Shown one piece after another: positions 35,248 to 43,521 of a DNA stretch of 64,000 nt. Below the pieces are notes generated by a model. That model searched no databases, had not been told where the DNA came from, and saw only the letters and a program-made list of their open reading frames with translations. The DNA lies in the NCBI RefSeq assembly GCF_024320865.1, contig NZ_JANDBD010000013.1, forward strand, positions 1-64,000, in the 5' to 3' direction. Position 1 is the first letter of the stretch; the number at the start of each line of letters is the position of its first letter. This stretch comes from Mycolicibacterium arenosum. Its GTDB lineage: Bacteria > Actinomycetota > Actinomycetes > Mycobacteriales > Mycobacteriaceae. A program made the position numbers and the translations under genes.

Positions 35248-36037
35248 AGATGCGGCGGGCGCGCAGGCCGTTGAGGAACGGGCAGCCCATGAGCACGCGG
35301 ATCGCCTGGCTCAGCCCGGTGATGTCGTCGACGGGCTTGGTGAACGGCAGGCGGACGTCGTGGTCCCCGTCCTCGTTCTCGACGCGCAACTGGACGCCGT
35401 AGCGGTCCAGGCCGAGCGGCCGAACCCGGCCCTGGCGCAGCGGCGACGGCAACCGGTTGGCCAGCCGGTCGACGACTTCGCGGTGGGCCGACTCCAGATG
35501 CTGCAGCCAGCACGATTCGAGCGCGCAGAACGGGTCCGGCCGGGCGTCGAGCAGCGTGCTGACGGGGACGGCCTCGGCGCCGGTGGAGTCGGCGACGACG
35601 ACCGACTCGATCTCCAGTCGGACGAGGGCGTACGGGGTGTCACCGCGGGCGGCTTCGGCCTCGCCGGTGTTCACTTGCAGCAGAGCGGGATTGGGGCTCT
35701 CGGTCGCGACGAGATCGAGCAGGTCGGATACCTCGTTGGACGCCACGTGGTGCAGTCGGCCGCGGATCCAGACCAGCGAGCGGACCGGTTCCCGCAGTGG
35801 CAGTGGTGCGTAATCGGTCATCTCGAGCACCGCCTGCACGCCGTGCCCGCCGGACGCGACGACCATGCCGTTGAGCAATCCGTTGGCGGGCACGGTGATG
35901 GCGAACGACCCGTCGGCCAGCAGGTGGTGCACCGGCGTGGCGGACGGTTCGAGACCCTCGACCGCGAGCATGGCGCCGCCGCCGCGCGCGCACGCGCTGC
36001 GGATTCGTTCAGCCGTGGTCGGTGCCTGCTCGGTCAT
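35246..36037 (-). CDS. DUF2470 domain protein, IdeR-controlled (Rv3839 type)
   Basis: The 263-residue protein has an N-terminal split-barrel-like region (MLAVEGLEPSATPVHHLLADGS) and a C-terminal DUF2470 region ending in LRVENEDGDHDVRLPF and R-V-L-M-G-C. DUF2470 relatives include HugZ-type heme utilisation proteins, so heme or iron handling is plausible. It matches Rv3839, an IdeR-regulated gene of M. tuberculosis, by position next to pheA. Two overlapping IdeR boxes lie 20-53 bases upstream, predicting repression by iron. Confidence 0.88.
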   Translation of the reverse strand: MTEQAPTTAERIRSACARGGGAMLAVEGLEPSATPVHHLLADGSFAITVPANGLLNGMVVASGGHGVQAVLEMTDYAPLPLREPVRSLVWIRGRLHHVASNEVSDLLDLVATESPNPALLQVNTGEAEAARGDTPYALVRLEIESVVVADSTGAEAVPVSTLLDARPDPFCALESCWLQHLESAHREVVDRLANRLPSPLRQGRVRPLGLDRYGVQLRVENEDGDHDVRLPFTKPVDDITGLSQAIRVLMGCPFLNGLRARRI

Positions 36038-36056
36038 GTGGTCGCCTTCCGGTTAA

Positions 36057-36090
36057 TGAGGTAAGCCTAACTTAGGCTAGCCTCACCAAG
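36057..36090 (-). promoter_or_regulatory. Two overlapping IdeR (iron) boxes
   Basis: TGAGGTAAGCCTAACTTAG (36057-36075) and TTAGGCTAGCCTCACCAAG (36072-36090) each match about 15-16 of 19 positions of TWAGGTWAGSCTWACCTWA. They overlap by 4 bases and lie just upstream of the DUF2470 gene and 59 bases before pheA. IdeR dimers with iron would block the minus-strand promoter. Confidence 0.85.
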
Positions 36091-36148
36091 CGCACAAGGT
36101 GCACCGCGGCGGCTTCGGGTCACACCGGCCAGCCGATAGGGTTGAGAC

Positions 36149-37063
36149 GTGCCACGCGTCGCCTATCTCGGTCCCGAGGGGACGTTCACCGAGGCGGCGC
36201 TGCTTCAGTTGGCGGCCGAGGGCACCCTGCCCGCCGCGGACCTGCAGCCGCTGCCGTGCGACAGCCCCGAGGCCGCGCTCGCCGCCGTGCGGGCGGGTGC
36301 CGCCGACTACGCGTGCGTACCCGTCGAGAACTCGATCGAGGGCTCCGTGATCCCGACGCTCGACAGCCTGTCCACGGGCGCTCCGCTGCAGGTGTACGCC
36401 GAGCACACGCTGGACGTGTCCTTCGCGATCGCCGTTCGCGCGGGCACTCGCGCCACCGACGTCAGGACCGTGGCGGCGTTCCCGGTGGCGCTGGCCCAGG
36501 TGCGTCGCTGGTTGGCCGAGCACCTGCCCGATGCCACCGTCGTCCCCGCCAACTCCAACGCGGCGGCCGCCCAGGACGTCGTCGACGGACGGGTCGACGC
36601 GGGCGTCAGCACCGAACTCGCCGCCGAGCGGCGGGGCCTGGCGACCCTGGCGAGCGGCGTCGTCGACGAGGCCAACGCGCGCACCCGGTTCGTCCTCGTC
36701 GGGCCGCCGGGGCCGCCGCCGGCGCGCTCCGGCGCCGACCGCACGTCCGTGGTGCTGCGGTTGGCGAACGAGCCCGGTGCGCTGGTCGCGGCGATGACCG
36801 AGTTCTCCGTGCGCGGTATCGATCTGACGCGTATCGAATCCCGGCCCACGCGTGTCGAATTGGGGACCTACCTGTTCTTCCTGGACGTCGTCGGCCACAT
36901 CGACGACGCGCCGGTGGCCGAGGCACTCAAAGCGCTGCACCGTCGTTGTGCTGACGTGAGATACCTCGGATCGTGGCCGACCAGGGCCCCCACCGGAGCC
37001 GTGCCACCCACCACCGACGACGCAGCCACGTGGCTGTCGACACTGCGGGAGGGAACCCGATGA
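36149..37063 (+). CDS. pheA: Prephenate dehydratase
   Basis: The 304-residue enzyme converts prephenate to phenylpyruvate in phenylalanine synthesis. The periplasmic-binding-like catalytic domain shows YLGPEGTFTEAAL at the start, VPVENSIEGSV near residue 58, and the T-R-F motif (ARTRFVLVG) near residue 178. An ACT domain follows, with the phenylalanine-binding E-S-R-P motif (TRIESRPTRVELGTYLFF) near residue 230, indicating feedback inhibition. It starts with GTG and overlaps the next gene as ATGA. Confidence 0.95.
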   Translation: MPRVAYLGPEGTFTEAALLQLAAEGTLPAADLQPLPCDSPEAALAAVRAGAADYACVPVENSIEGSVIPTLDSLSTGAPLQVYAEHTLDVSFAIAVRAGTRATDVRTVAAFPVALAQVRRWLAEHLPDATVVPANSNAAAAQDVVDGRVDAGVSTELAAERRGLATLASGVVDEANARTRFVLVGPPGPPPARSGADRTSVVLRLANEPGALVAAMTEFSVRGIDLTRIESRPTRVELGTYLFFLDVVGHIDDAPVAEALKALHRRCADVRYLGSWPTRAPTGAVPPTTDDAATWLSTLREGTR

Positions 37064-37746
37064 CGGGTCGTCTCGTCCTGGTCCGGCACGGCCAGTCGGT
37101 CAGCAACGTCCACCGCAAGCTCGACACCCGCCCGCCGGGCAGATCGCTGACCGACCTCGGTCACGAGCAGGCCCGCGCGTTCGCACGGCAGTGGGCGCAT
37201 CCCGTCGGAATGGTCGCGCACTCGGTGGCGCGGCGCGCGACCGAGACCGCGCAGGGCATCGCAGCCGAACTGGGGCTGGGGACCATGACGCTCGACGGCA
37301 TCCACGAGGTGCAGGTCGGCGATCTGGAGGACCGCAACGACGACGACGCCATCGAGCAGTTCAATTCGATCTACCAGCGCTGGCAGGAGGGCGAACTCGA
37401 CACGCCGATGCCCGGCGGGGAGAGCGGGACCGCGGTCCTGGACCGGTATCTGCCGGTGATCAGCCAGTTGCGCATGCGCTACCTCGACGACCGCGACTGG
37501 ACCGGTGACGTCGTGGTGGTCAGCCACGGCGCGGCCATCCGGCTGGTGGGCGCGGTGCTCGGCGGCATCGACGGCAGCTTCGCGCTCGAGCACCACCTGC
37601 CGAACACCGAATGCGTCGTGCTGAGTCCGATCACCGACGGCCGCTGGAGCTGTGTGCAGTGGGCGTCGCGCCTGCCGCCGTTCGAGCCCGAGGCGCAGGT
37701 TCATCCGGTGGAGGACGCGCTGCGCGGCGCCGACCCGATGGGCTGA
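37060..37746 (+). CDS. Histidine phosphatase family protein (Rv3837c type)
   Basis: The 228-residue protein has the phosphoglycerate mutase-like signature L-V-L-V-R-H-G-Q-S-V-S-N at residues 4-15 and the second conserved histidine in V-V-S-H-G-A-A-I-R near residue 155. A helix, S-L-T-D-L-G-H-E-Q-A, follows the first motif. The substrate is unknown; relatives dephosphorylate sugar phosphates or serve as housecleaning phosphatases. Coupled to pheA by a 4-base overlap, as in M. tuberculosis. Confidence 0.9.
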   Translation: MTGRLVLVRHGQSVSNVHRKLDTRPPGRSLTDLGHEQARAFARQWAHPVGMVAHSVARRATETAQGIAAELGLGTMTLDGIHEVQVGDLEDRNDDDAIEQFNSIYQRWQEGELDTPMPGGESGTAVLDRYLPVISQLRMRYLDDRDWTGDVVVVSHGAAIRLVGAVLGGIDGSFALEHHLPNTECVVLSPITDGRWSCVQWASRLPPFEPEAQVHPVEDALRGADPMG

Positions 37747-37749
37747 CGG

Positions 37750-37923
37750 CTAGATCGCCAGCCGGATCACGTCGGCGCAGTGGCAGTCGACCGCGTCGCA
37801 GTCGATGCGGTACGCGTGCGGCAGCTCGAGCCCGTCGCAGTCGGGTTCGGTGCACTCCGCACCCCAGCCCGCGTGGACGATGACGGTGCCGTGGCACTGG
37901 CCATCGGATGCGGCGTGGGACAT
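37750..37923 (-). CDS. 57-residue cysteine-rich small protein
   Basis: An ATG at 37923 opens a 57-residue frame containing six cysteines (C10, C24, C29, C42, C47, C49) and histidines in GQCHG, L-P-H-A-Y and D-C-H-C-A-D. The C-x4-C…C-x4-C-x-C arrangement suggests metal binding or a small redox/zinc fold. The stop lies 3 bases from the phosphatase stop on the other strand, and the frame ends 49 bases after the zincin gene. No family recognised. Confidence 0.6.
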   Translation of the reverse strand: MSHAASDGQCHGTVIVHAGWGAECTEPDCDGLELPHAYRIDCDAVDCHCADVIRLAI

Positions 37924-37972
37924 AACGCCGTTGTAGCACCGCACGCCGACGAACTCACGCCGCCGCGCTGAC

Positions 37973-38311
37973 CTACCCCCACCCCAACTCGTGAAGGCGT
38001 TCGTCGTCGATCCCGAAATGGTGGGCGATCTCGTGCACGACGGTGATGGCCACCTCGTCGACGACCTCGTCCTCGGTGTCGCACATGTCGAGCAGGGCGT
38101 CCCGGTAGATCGTGATGGTGTCCGGCAGCGAGCCGGCGTACGACGAGTCGCGGTCGGTGAGCGCGGTGCCCTCGTAGAGACCCAGGATGTCGGGTTCCTC
38201 GAGGTGCCGGGGTTCAACCAGGACGACGACGTTGTCCAGCGCCGCGGTCAGCTTCGGCGGTATCGCGTCCAGCGCGTCGGACACCAGCTCGTCGAACCGC
38301 TGCGAACTCAT
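37973..38311 (-). CDS. Zincin-like metallopeptidase (Rv3836 type)
   Basis: The 112-residue protein carries H-E-I-A-H-H-F-G-I at about residues 93-101, followed by D-D-E-R-L-H-E-L-G. The pattern H-E-x-x-H-x-x-x-x-x-D is that of the minigluzincin/PF06262 family. The rest (V-V-L-V-E-P-R-H; L-Y-E-G-T-A-L-T; D-T-I-T-I-Y-R) matches the family core. Substrate unknown. A longer GTG start (three codons up) is possible. It lies 16 bases downstream of the Rv3835-like gene and is probably in its operon. Confidence 0.88.
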   Translation of the reverse strand: MSSQRFDELVSDALDAIPPKLTAALDNVVVLVEPRHLEEPDILGLYEGTALTDRDSSYAGSLPDTITIYRDALLDMCDTEDEVVDEVAITVVHEIAHHFGIDDERLHELGWG

Positions 38312-38327
38312 CCGAACCGGCACGGCG

Positions 38328-39758
38328 TTACGGCGGAGGCGGCGGGGCGCCGGGAGGCGGCGGGATGATCTCGCCGGGCGGCGGGGCCGGAGCCGGTGCG
38401 CCCGGTGGCGGCACCGCGTTGGGGTCGGCAGGGGGCGGCGCAGCGGGCGGCGGCGCGTTCGGGTCGACCGGCGGGGCCGGGGCACCGGGCGGCGGGGGCG
38501 GGCCGTTGAGGAAGGTGTTGCCCTGCGGGGGCGGCGCGGCCGTCGTCTCGGACACCGGTCCCGGCTGGCCGGGCAGGTGCTCGTTGCCCTGGCGGTCCTC
38601 GGTCGGAACCGTCTGGTTCGAACTCGAGTCCGACTGGTCGCTCATGTCGATCTCGGTCTGCGACGTCTGTGCGCCCGTCGGCATCGGAATCGGCGGCAGG
38701 TTCAGCCGCTCCTCCGGGATGTCGGGCGGCGCGACGACGGGCTGGCCGTTGATGAGCAGCGGCCCCTTGGCGCCGTTGAGCAGCGTCGACCACCCGCCGT
38801 TACCCAGCGTGGCGCCGATGCTGCACGACACCTGGCGGCTGCCCGCCGACCAGCTCGGCAGCGAGATCGTGCTGTAGATCAGGGTGAGCGTGGTGGCGCG
38901 CAGCTGGACCGGCGCGAGGTACGCGTCGGTGATCTTGGTGCACTCCTCCTTGACGAAGCCGTCCTGCTCGGCGTCGGGCGGGAGTGCGCCGGGGAAGCGC
39001 TCGCCGAGGTTGACCGAACCGGTCACCTCCATGGCGTGCGGTGCCGCGCAGTCGACGGGGATGTCGGTCGGCTGATTGGTGGCGGGATCGATGCCCAGGC
39101 AGGTGCCCGGCGACCACACCTTCGACTGGTCGATGTCGGCGACCTTGCCCTTGTAGGCCAGCTGCTGGTTGTTGGGGCCCGGCAGTTGCAGGCCGCACAG
39201 CATGCGGCGTTCACCCGACTGCTGCCAGGCCTTCTCACCCGACCAGAGCAGGCTGACGGTGTAGCGGCTGTTCGGGTCGTACTTCTGACCCAGGTACTGA
39301 CGCGCGGCGGCCTGGCACTGCTCCTGGCTGATCTGCTGAATGCGCTCCGGGGCGGGCGGGGCGGCGTCGGGGCCGTACTCGCTGCCGGGGAACGTGCTCA
39401 TGTCGATGGCCTCGGCGACCTCGAACCTGTGCTCGTCGGTGCAGCCGACGATCTGCGCGGCGTCCGGGGTGCGTTCCGGCCAGTTCAGGCAGTCGCCCGC
39501 CTTGACGTGGTTGAACGTCTCGCTGCCACGCGGCCCGAGCACCGCCGCGCTCGCGGTGAGCGGGCTGCTGCCGTCGGCGCCGCGCGGCAGCGCGGTGACC
39601 AGACCCGCGATGAGCAGGCCACCGAGCGCGGTGAGCAGCAGCGCGCGACGGGTGCCGTCGGTCTGCAGGCTCTGCCACCACGGGGCGCGACGAGGCGGCT
39701 TCTCCGCGTCGTCGAGGCCCACTGGGGTAGCCGGGGGTGCGTCCAACATCGATCCCAT
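38328..39758 (-). CDS. Membrane-anchored septum-formation-domain protein (Rv3835 type)
   Basis: The 476-residue protein has a cytosolic N-terminus, one membrane helix (ALLLTALGGLLIAGLVTAL, about residues 38-56) and an extracellular domain with paired cysteines (KAGDCLNWP; QIVGCTDEHRFEVAEAI), typical of the Septum_form family. A second cysteine pair follows (C-L-G-I-D…D-C-A-A-P-H-A-M-E-V-T-G). The last roughly 75 residues are extremely proline-rich. Its length is near that of Rv3835 (about 449). It is divergent from serS. Function unknown, probably at the envelope. Confidence 0.88.
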   Translation of the reverse strand: MGSMLDAPPATPVGLDDAEKPPRRAPWWQSLQTDGTRRALLLTALGGLLIAGLVTALPRGADGSSPLTASAAVLGPRGSETFNHVKAGDCLNWPERTPDAAQIVGCTDEHRFEVAEAIDMSTFPGSEYGPDAAPPAPERIQQISQEQCQAAARQYLGQKYDPNSRYTVSLLWSGEKAWQQSGERRMLCGLQLPGPNNQQLAYKGKVADIDQSKVWSPGTCLGIDPATNQPTDIPVDCAAPHAMEVTGSVNLGERFPGALPPDAEQDGFVKEECTKITDAYLAPVQLRATTLTLIYSTISLPSWSAGSRQVSCSIGATLGNGGWSTLLNGAKGPLLINGQPVVAPPDIPEERLNLPPIPMPTGAQTSQTEIDMSDQSDSSSNQTVPTEDRQGNEHLPGQPGPVSETTAAPPPQGNTFLNGPPPPPGAPAPPVDPNAPPPAAPPPADPNAVPPPGAPAPAPPPGEIIPPPPGAPPPPP

Positions 39759-39874
39759 TGTGACAGGCGCGCCGAGTCCTGTGACAAGAGTTGCAGTTGT
39801 AACGTTATGGGGTTGCGATGTTGCACCAGCGACCCGACTCCGCGGCTGACACCGCCGAAAGTAGGGTTGCGGTC

Positions 39875-41128
39875 GTGATCGACCTCAAGCTGCTGCGCGA
39901 CGACCCCGACAGGGTGCGCGCGTCACAACGGGCTCGCGGGGAGGACCCCGGTCTCGTCGACGCGCTGCTGGACGCCGATGCCGCCCGTCGATCCGCGATC
40001 TCGGCGGGCGACAACCTGCGCGCCGAGCAGAAGGCGGCCAGTAAGCAGGTCGGTGCCGCGTCCCCCGACGAACGGCCCGCCAAGCTCGCGCTCGCCAAGG
40101 ACCTCGCCGAGCAGGTGAAGGCCGCCGAAGCCGAGCAGGGTGCCGCGGAGCAGGCGTTCACCGCGGCTCACATGGCGATCGGCAACGTGATCCTGGACGG
40201 CGTGCCGGCAGGCGGCGAGGACGACTTCGTCGTGCTGGAGACCGTCGGGACGCCGACGGAACTCGCCGACCCGAAGGACCACCTCGAACTCGGCGAATCC
40301 CTCGGCCTGTTCGACATGGAGCGGGGCGCGAAGGTGTCGGGATCGCGCTTCTACTTCCTGACCGGCTACGGCGCGCTGCTTCAGCTCGGCATCATGCAAC
40401 TGGCGGTCCGGCTGGCCGGCGAGAACGGTTTCACCCTGATGATCCCGCCGGTGCTGGTGCGGCCTGAGGTCATGCAGGGCACCGGGTTCCTCGGCGCGCA
40501 CGCCGACGAGGTCTACCGGCTCGAGGCCGACGACATGTATCTCGTCGGCACCTCGGAGGTGCCGCTCGCGGGGTACCACTCGGGCGAGATCCTCGACCTC
40601 TCCGACGGCCCGAAGCGCTACGCCGGGTGGTCGTCCTGCTTCCGCCGGGAGGCGGGCAGCTACGGCAAGGACACCCGCGGCATCATCCGGGTGCACCAGT
40701 TCGACAAGGTCGAGGGCTTCGTCTACTGCAAACCCGAGGACGCCGAGGCCGAACACCAGCGTCTGCTGGGGCTCGAACGGCAGATGCTCGCCGCGATCGA
40801 CGTGCCCTACCGGATCATCGACGTCGCGGCGGGGGACCTCGGTTCCTCGGCCGCCCGCAAGTTCGACTGCGAGGCATGGGTTCCGACGCAGGGGACCTAT
40901 CGCGAGCTGACGTCGACGTCGAACTGCACGACGTTCCAGGCGCGCAGGCTCGCGACCCGCTACCGCGACGAGAACGGCAAGCCGCAGATCGCGGCGACGC
41001 TCAACGGCACGCTGGCCACCACACGCTGGCTGGTCGCCATTCTGGAGAATCATCAGCAGCCCGACGGCAGCGTGCGCGTGCCGGAGGCGCTGGTGCCCTA
41101 TGTGGGAAGGTCGGTACTGGAACCATGA
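39875..41128 (+). CDS. serS: Seryl-tRNA synthetase
   Basis: The 417-residue class II synthetase starts at GTG 39875 (VIDLKLLRDDPDRVRASQ), the family's conserved N-terminus. The N-terminal coiled-coil arm (residues about 30-105) binds the tRNA long arm. Motif 2 is F-R-R-E-A-G-S-Y-G-K-D-T near residue 255, the serine site S-T-S-N-C-T-T-F near 348, and motif 3 is LNGTLATTRWLVAILE near 376. An upstream ATG at 39818 would add a non-conserved leader. It overlaps the next gene as ATGA. Confidence 0.97.
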   Translation: MIDLKLLRDDPDRVRASQRARGEDPGLVDALLDADAARRSAISAGDNLRAEQKAASKQVGAASPDERPAKLALAKDLAEQVKAAEAEQGAAEQAFTAAHMAIGNVILDGVPAGGEDDFVVLETVGTPTELADPKDHLELGESLGLFDMERGAKVSGSRFYFLTGYGALLQLGIMQLAVRLAGENGFTLMIPPVLVRPEVMQGTGFLGAHADEVYRLEADDMYLVGTSEVPLAGYHSGEILDLSDGPKRYAGWSSCFRREAGSYGKDTRGIIRVHQFDKVEGFVYCKPEDAEAEHQRLLGLERQMLAAIDVPYRIIDVAAGDLGSSAARKFDCEAWVPTQGTYRELTSTSNCTTFQARRLATRYRDENGKPQIAATLNGTLATTRWLVAILENHQQPDGSVRVPEALVPYVGRSVLEP

Positions 41129-41955
41129 GCGAGATCTCCACCTACACACTCGATGACGCCGAGCTGAAGACGTGGTTCGGATTCGGCGTCGCGGGCAACT
41201 TCGCGGGCCATCTCGAGCAGGCCGGTGAGGCGGTCGACTTCGCGAACGTCGAAAGTGCAGGGGGGGCTGGAGTTGACGCGCCGAAGGGCATCTTCCCCTG
41301 GTACGCACCGGGATACGACGGCTTCCTCGGCGAGTTCCCGCTGTCGCACGACGCGATCAAGCTGCCGCAGAGTGACACCCCGCTCAACCTGCAGATCGAG
41401 CCCGAGGTCGGCCTGGCCTGTGAGGTGAAGTGGCAGGGTGACACGGTGGTGTCACTGCAGCCGTTCGCGCTCGGGGCGTTCAACGACTGCTCGATCCGGC
41501 GCCCCAACGCGCCGAAGATCAGCCACAAGAAGAACTGGGGTCCGGCGTCGAAAGGCGTAGCGGCGCAGTTCTTCGACATCGGCGACTTGACGCCGGACGG
41601 GCCGACGGCGTCGCTGCGGCTGGTGTGTCACCTGCGCACCGCCGACGGTGAGGAACACGAGTACGGCGTCGACAGCCCGCTGCTCGGCTACTCGTACTAC
41701 GGCGAGGTGCTGCTCGACTGGATCACCGAGCGGCTGGCCAATCAGAAGGGCTCGCCCGACACGCCGCTCGAGGACGTCGGCGCCCTGATGGTCGCCAGCG
41801 GTAGGCCGGAGAGGGTGCTGATCGGAATCGGCGCCACGCGGTACACCGAGTTGGGGGAGTCGACGTTCCTGCAGCCCGGCGACCAGGCCATCGTGCGGGT
41901 GTACGACACCGCGAGCGACGCGTTCTCCGAACTGCGACAGACGGTTTCGAGCTAG
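41125..41955 (+). CDS. Conserved protein resembling DUF5718/fumarylacetoacetase fold
   Basis: The 276-residue protein starts at the ATG overlapping the serS stop. The segment L-N-L-Q-I-E-P-E-V-G-L-A-C-E-V-K-W (about residues 90-106), followed by F-N-D-C-S-I-R-R and HKKNWGPASKG, resembles the acidic metal site and conserved N-D-x-S motif of fumarylacetoacetate hydrolase-fold proteins. I am not certain of the family name. Coupling to serS hints at a housekeeping role, but no pathway can be given. The MOSC gene starts 3 bases after its stop. Confidence 0.65.
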   Translation: MSEISTYTLDDAELKTWFGFGVAGNFAGHLEQAGEAVDFANVESAGGAGVDAPKGIFPWYAPGYDGFLGEFPLSHDAIKLPQSDTPLNLQIEPEVGLACEVKWQGDTVVSLQPFALGAFNDCSIRRPNAPKISHKKNWGPASKGVAAQFFDIGDLTPDGPTASLRLVCHLRTADGEEHEYGVDSPLLGYSYYGEVLLDWITERLANQKGSPDTPLEDVGALMVASGRPERVLIGIGATRYTELGESTFLQPGDQAIVRVYDTASDAFSELRQTVSS

Positions 41956-41958
41956 TCG

Positions 41959-42981
41959 ATGACCGGCGATGAGCGCTTGCGCGAAGAGCGGACGACCTCG
42001 GCCGTGCGCGAGCTCTGGCGCTTCCCGGTGAAGTCCATGGGCGGCAGTACCGTCGACCGGGTGCGGCTGGACCGTCGCGGTGCGCACGCCGACCGGCTGT
42101 GGGCCGTCCGCGATATCGAGAAGGGGGTCACCGCCTCGGCGCGTCGGCTCCCGGTGCTGCTGGGCTGCGCGGCCCGCTATCGCGTCGAGCCCGCGGATGA
42201 CGCCGGGCCGGGCAACGCGCCGGGGGTCGTCGTCACGTTCCCGGACGGCCGCGAGCTGACCGACGACGACCCGGCGATCCACGTCGCGCTCTCGGAACTG
42301 GTCGGCCGGGAGATGCGCCTGGTCGCGCTGCCGCCTGTCGACGACACCAGCCAGCACCGGATGACGATGTCCGACTCGATGGCCAACTTCCGAGCAGCCC
42401 AGGTGCGCAAGGACTTCGGGCTCGACGACACCGAGGCACTGCCCGATACGTCGGTGTTCTCGACCAAAGACGTCATCACGCTGGCCCGGTTCTCCACGCC
42501 GCCGGGAGCGTTCCACGACCTCAGCCCGGTGCACCTGATGACGACGGCGAGCCTGCGCGACCTCTCGCCCGGCGAGACGGGTTACGACGTTCGCAGATTC
42601 CGGCCCAACGTGCTCGTCGACGTCGGTGACGTCCAGCAGGAGTTCCCCGAAACCGCATGGGTGGGTGGCGAATTGAGTGTGGGAACGGCTCGCCTGCAGG
42701 TGACCATGCCGACCATCCGCTGCGTGGTGCCGACCCGCCCGCAGGCGGATATCGAGCTCGACAGGACCATCACCCGGCAGCTTGCCGAGCGCACCAACCG
42801 GTTCCTCGGTGTGTACGCCGACGTGACGACTCCCGGTGTCGTGAGGGTGGGTGACGACGTGACGGTGTCACTTGCCAAGCCGCCGAGCGTGATTCGGCGA
42901 GCGGCGGCCGCGGCGAACAAGACGGCCACCAGAGGTGTGCAGCGCATCCTCGAGGCCACCGTCCTGCGCGAGAAGGCTTAG
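41959..42981 (+). CDS. MOSC-domain protein (molybdenum-sulfur transfer family)
   Basis: The 340-residue protein has an N-terminal MOSC_N beta barrel (VRELWRFPVKSMGG, the usual start motif) and a MOSC domain with conserved S-P-V-H-L-M-T near residue 190 and R-R-F-R-P-N-V-L-V-D near 212. The sulfur-carrying cysteine candidate is in MPTIRCVVPTRPQ near residue 255. MOSC proteins move activated sulfur to molybdenum cofactor enzymes or reduce N-hydroxylated compounds. It is probably co-transcribed with serS and the preceding gene. Confidence 0.87.
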   Translation: MTGDERLREERTTSAVRELWRFPVKSMGGSTVDRVRLDRRGAHADRLWAVRDIEKGVTASARRLPVLLGCAARYRVEPADDAGPGNAPGVVVTFPDGRELTDDDPAIHVALSELVGREMRLVALPPVDDTSQHRMTMSDSMANFRAAQVRKDFGLDDTEALPDTSVFSTKDVITLARFSTPPGAFHDLSPVHLMTTASLRDLSPGETGYDVRRFRPNVLVDVGDVQQEFPETAWVGGELSVGTARLQVTMPTIRCVVPTRPQADIELDRTITRQLAERTNRFLGVYADVTTPGVVRVGDDVTVSLAKPPSVIRRAAAAANKTATRGVQRILEATVLREKA

Positions 42982-43008
42982 CCACCAGCCCTTCCGCCCC
43001 ACTTCCGC

Positions 43009-43165
43009 GAGCGTGCGTGTCTGTACCTGGACACGCCGGGAAAACCGTGTCGGTTGGCGCACGCTGGTGATCGACCTGGATTGCCGACGAAGTGAATTCA
43101 CAGCTGTGAGCGTGCGCGCAGGTACATCACAGGCCCGGTGTGTCGGCGTACAGACACGCACGCTC
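43009..43165. repeat. 157-bp inverted-repeat element
   Basis: Perfect 18-bp arms, GAGCGTGCGTGTCTGTAC at 43009-43026 and its complement at 43148-43165, bound the element. The similarity continues inward imperfectly (GACACGCCGGG against CCCGGTGTGTC), and GAGCGTGCGCG recurs at about 43107-43117. It fills the gap between the MOSC gene and the convergent Rv3819-like gene. No open frame is supported inside. It resembles dispersed palindromic elements of fast-growing mycobacteria. Confidence 0.75.
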
Positions 43166-43182
43166 GGGGAGGGACGTCACAA

Positions 43183-43521
43183 CTAGTCGTCGGGCAGCAG
43201 TTCGTCGAGCACCGCGAGGAACTCCTTGACCCGCAGCGGCGTGAACGCCGGGCTGGGTTTGGTGCCGGGCACGTCGAGCACCACCAGCGTCGACTTGATC
43301 GGTCGCCACACGTCCATCGGCAGCCAGCGGCGCGGATCGTCGGACGGTCCCCAGATACGGAACCGGTTCATCAACAGGCCGAGCGCCTCCGCCCGATACC
43401 CCCGGATCGACTGCAGCGGAATGATCTTCGACGTGCCCGACGGGAAGTGGTAGCGCCGCAGCGTCAACGCGTGCCGATCCAGCTGAATCAGCCCGTCGTC
43501 GTAGGTCACCGCCGTCGTCAT
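43183..43521 (-). CDS. PH-domain-like small protein (Rv3819 type)
   Basis: The 112-residue protein begins MTTAVTYDDGLIQLDRHALT. Alternating short strands (L-I-Q-L, L-T-L-R-R-Y-H-F, S-K-I-I-P-L-Q-S-I-R-G-Y) and a C-terminal helix (RVKEFLAVLDELL) look like a bacterial pleckstrin-homology fold; this is by pattern only. Its length and order next to the Rieske protein match Rv3819 (111 residues). The ATG overlaps the Rieske gene's stop, so it is coupled to it. Confidence 0.8.
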   Translation of the reverse strand: MTTAVTYDDGLIQLDRHALTLRRYHFPSGTSKIIPLQSIRGYRAEALGLLMNRFRIWGPSDDPRRWLPMDVWRPIKSTLVVLDVPGTKPSPAFTPLRVKEFLAVLDELLPDD

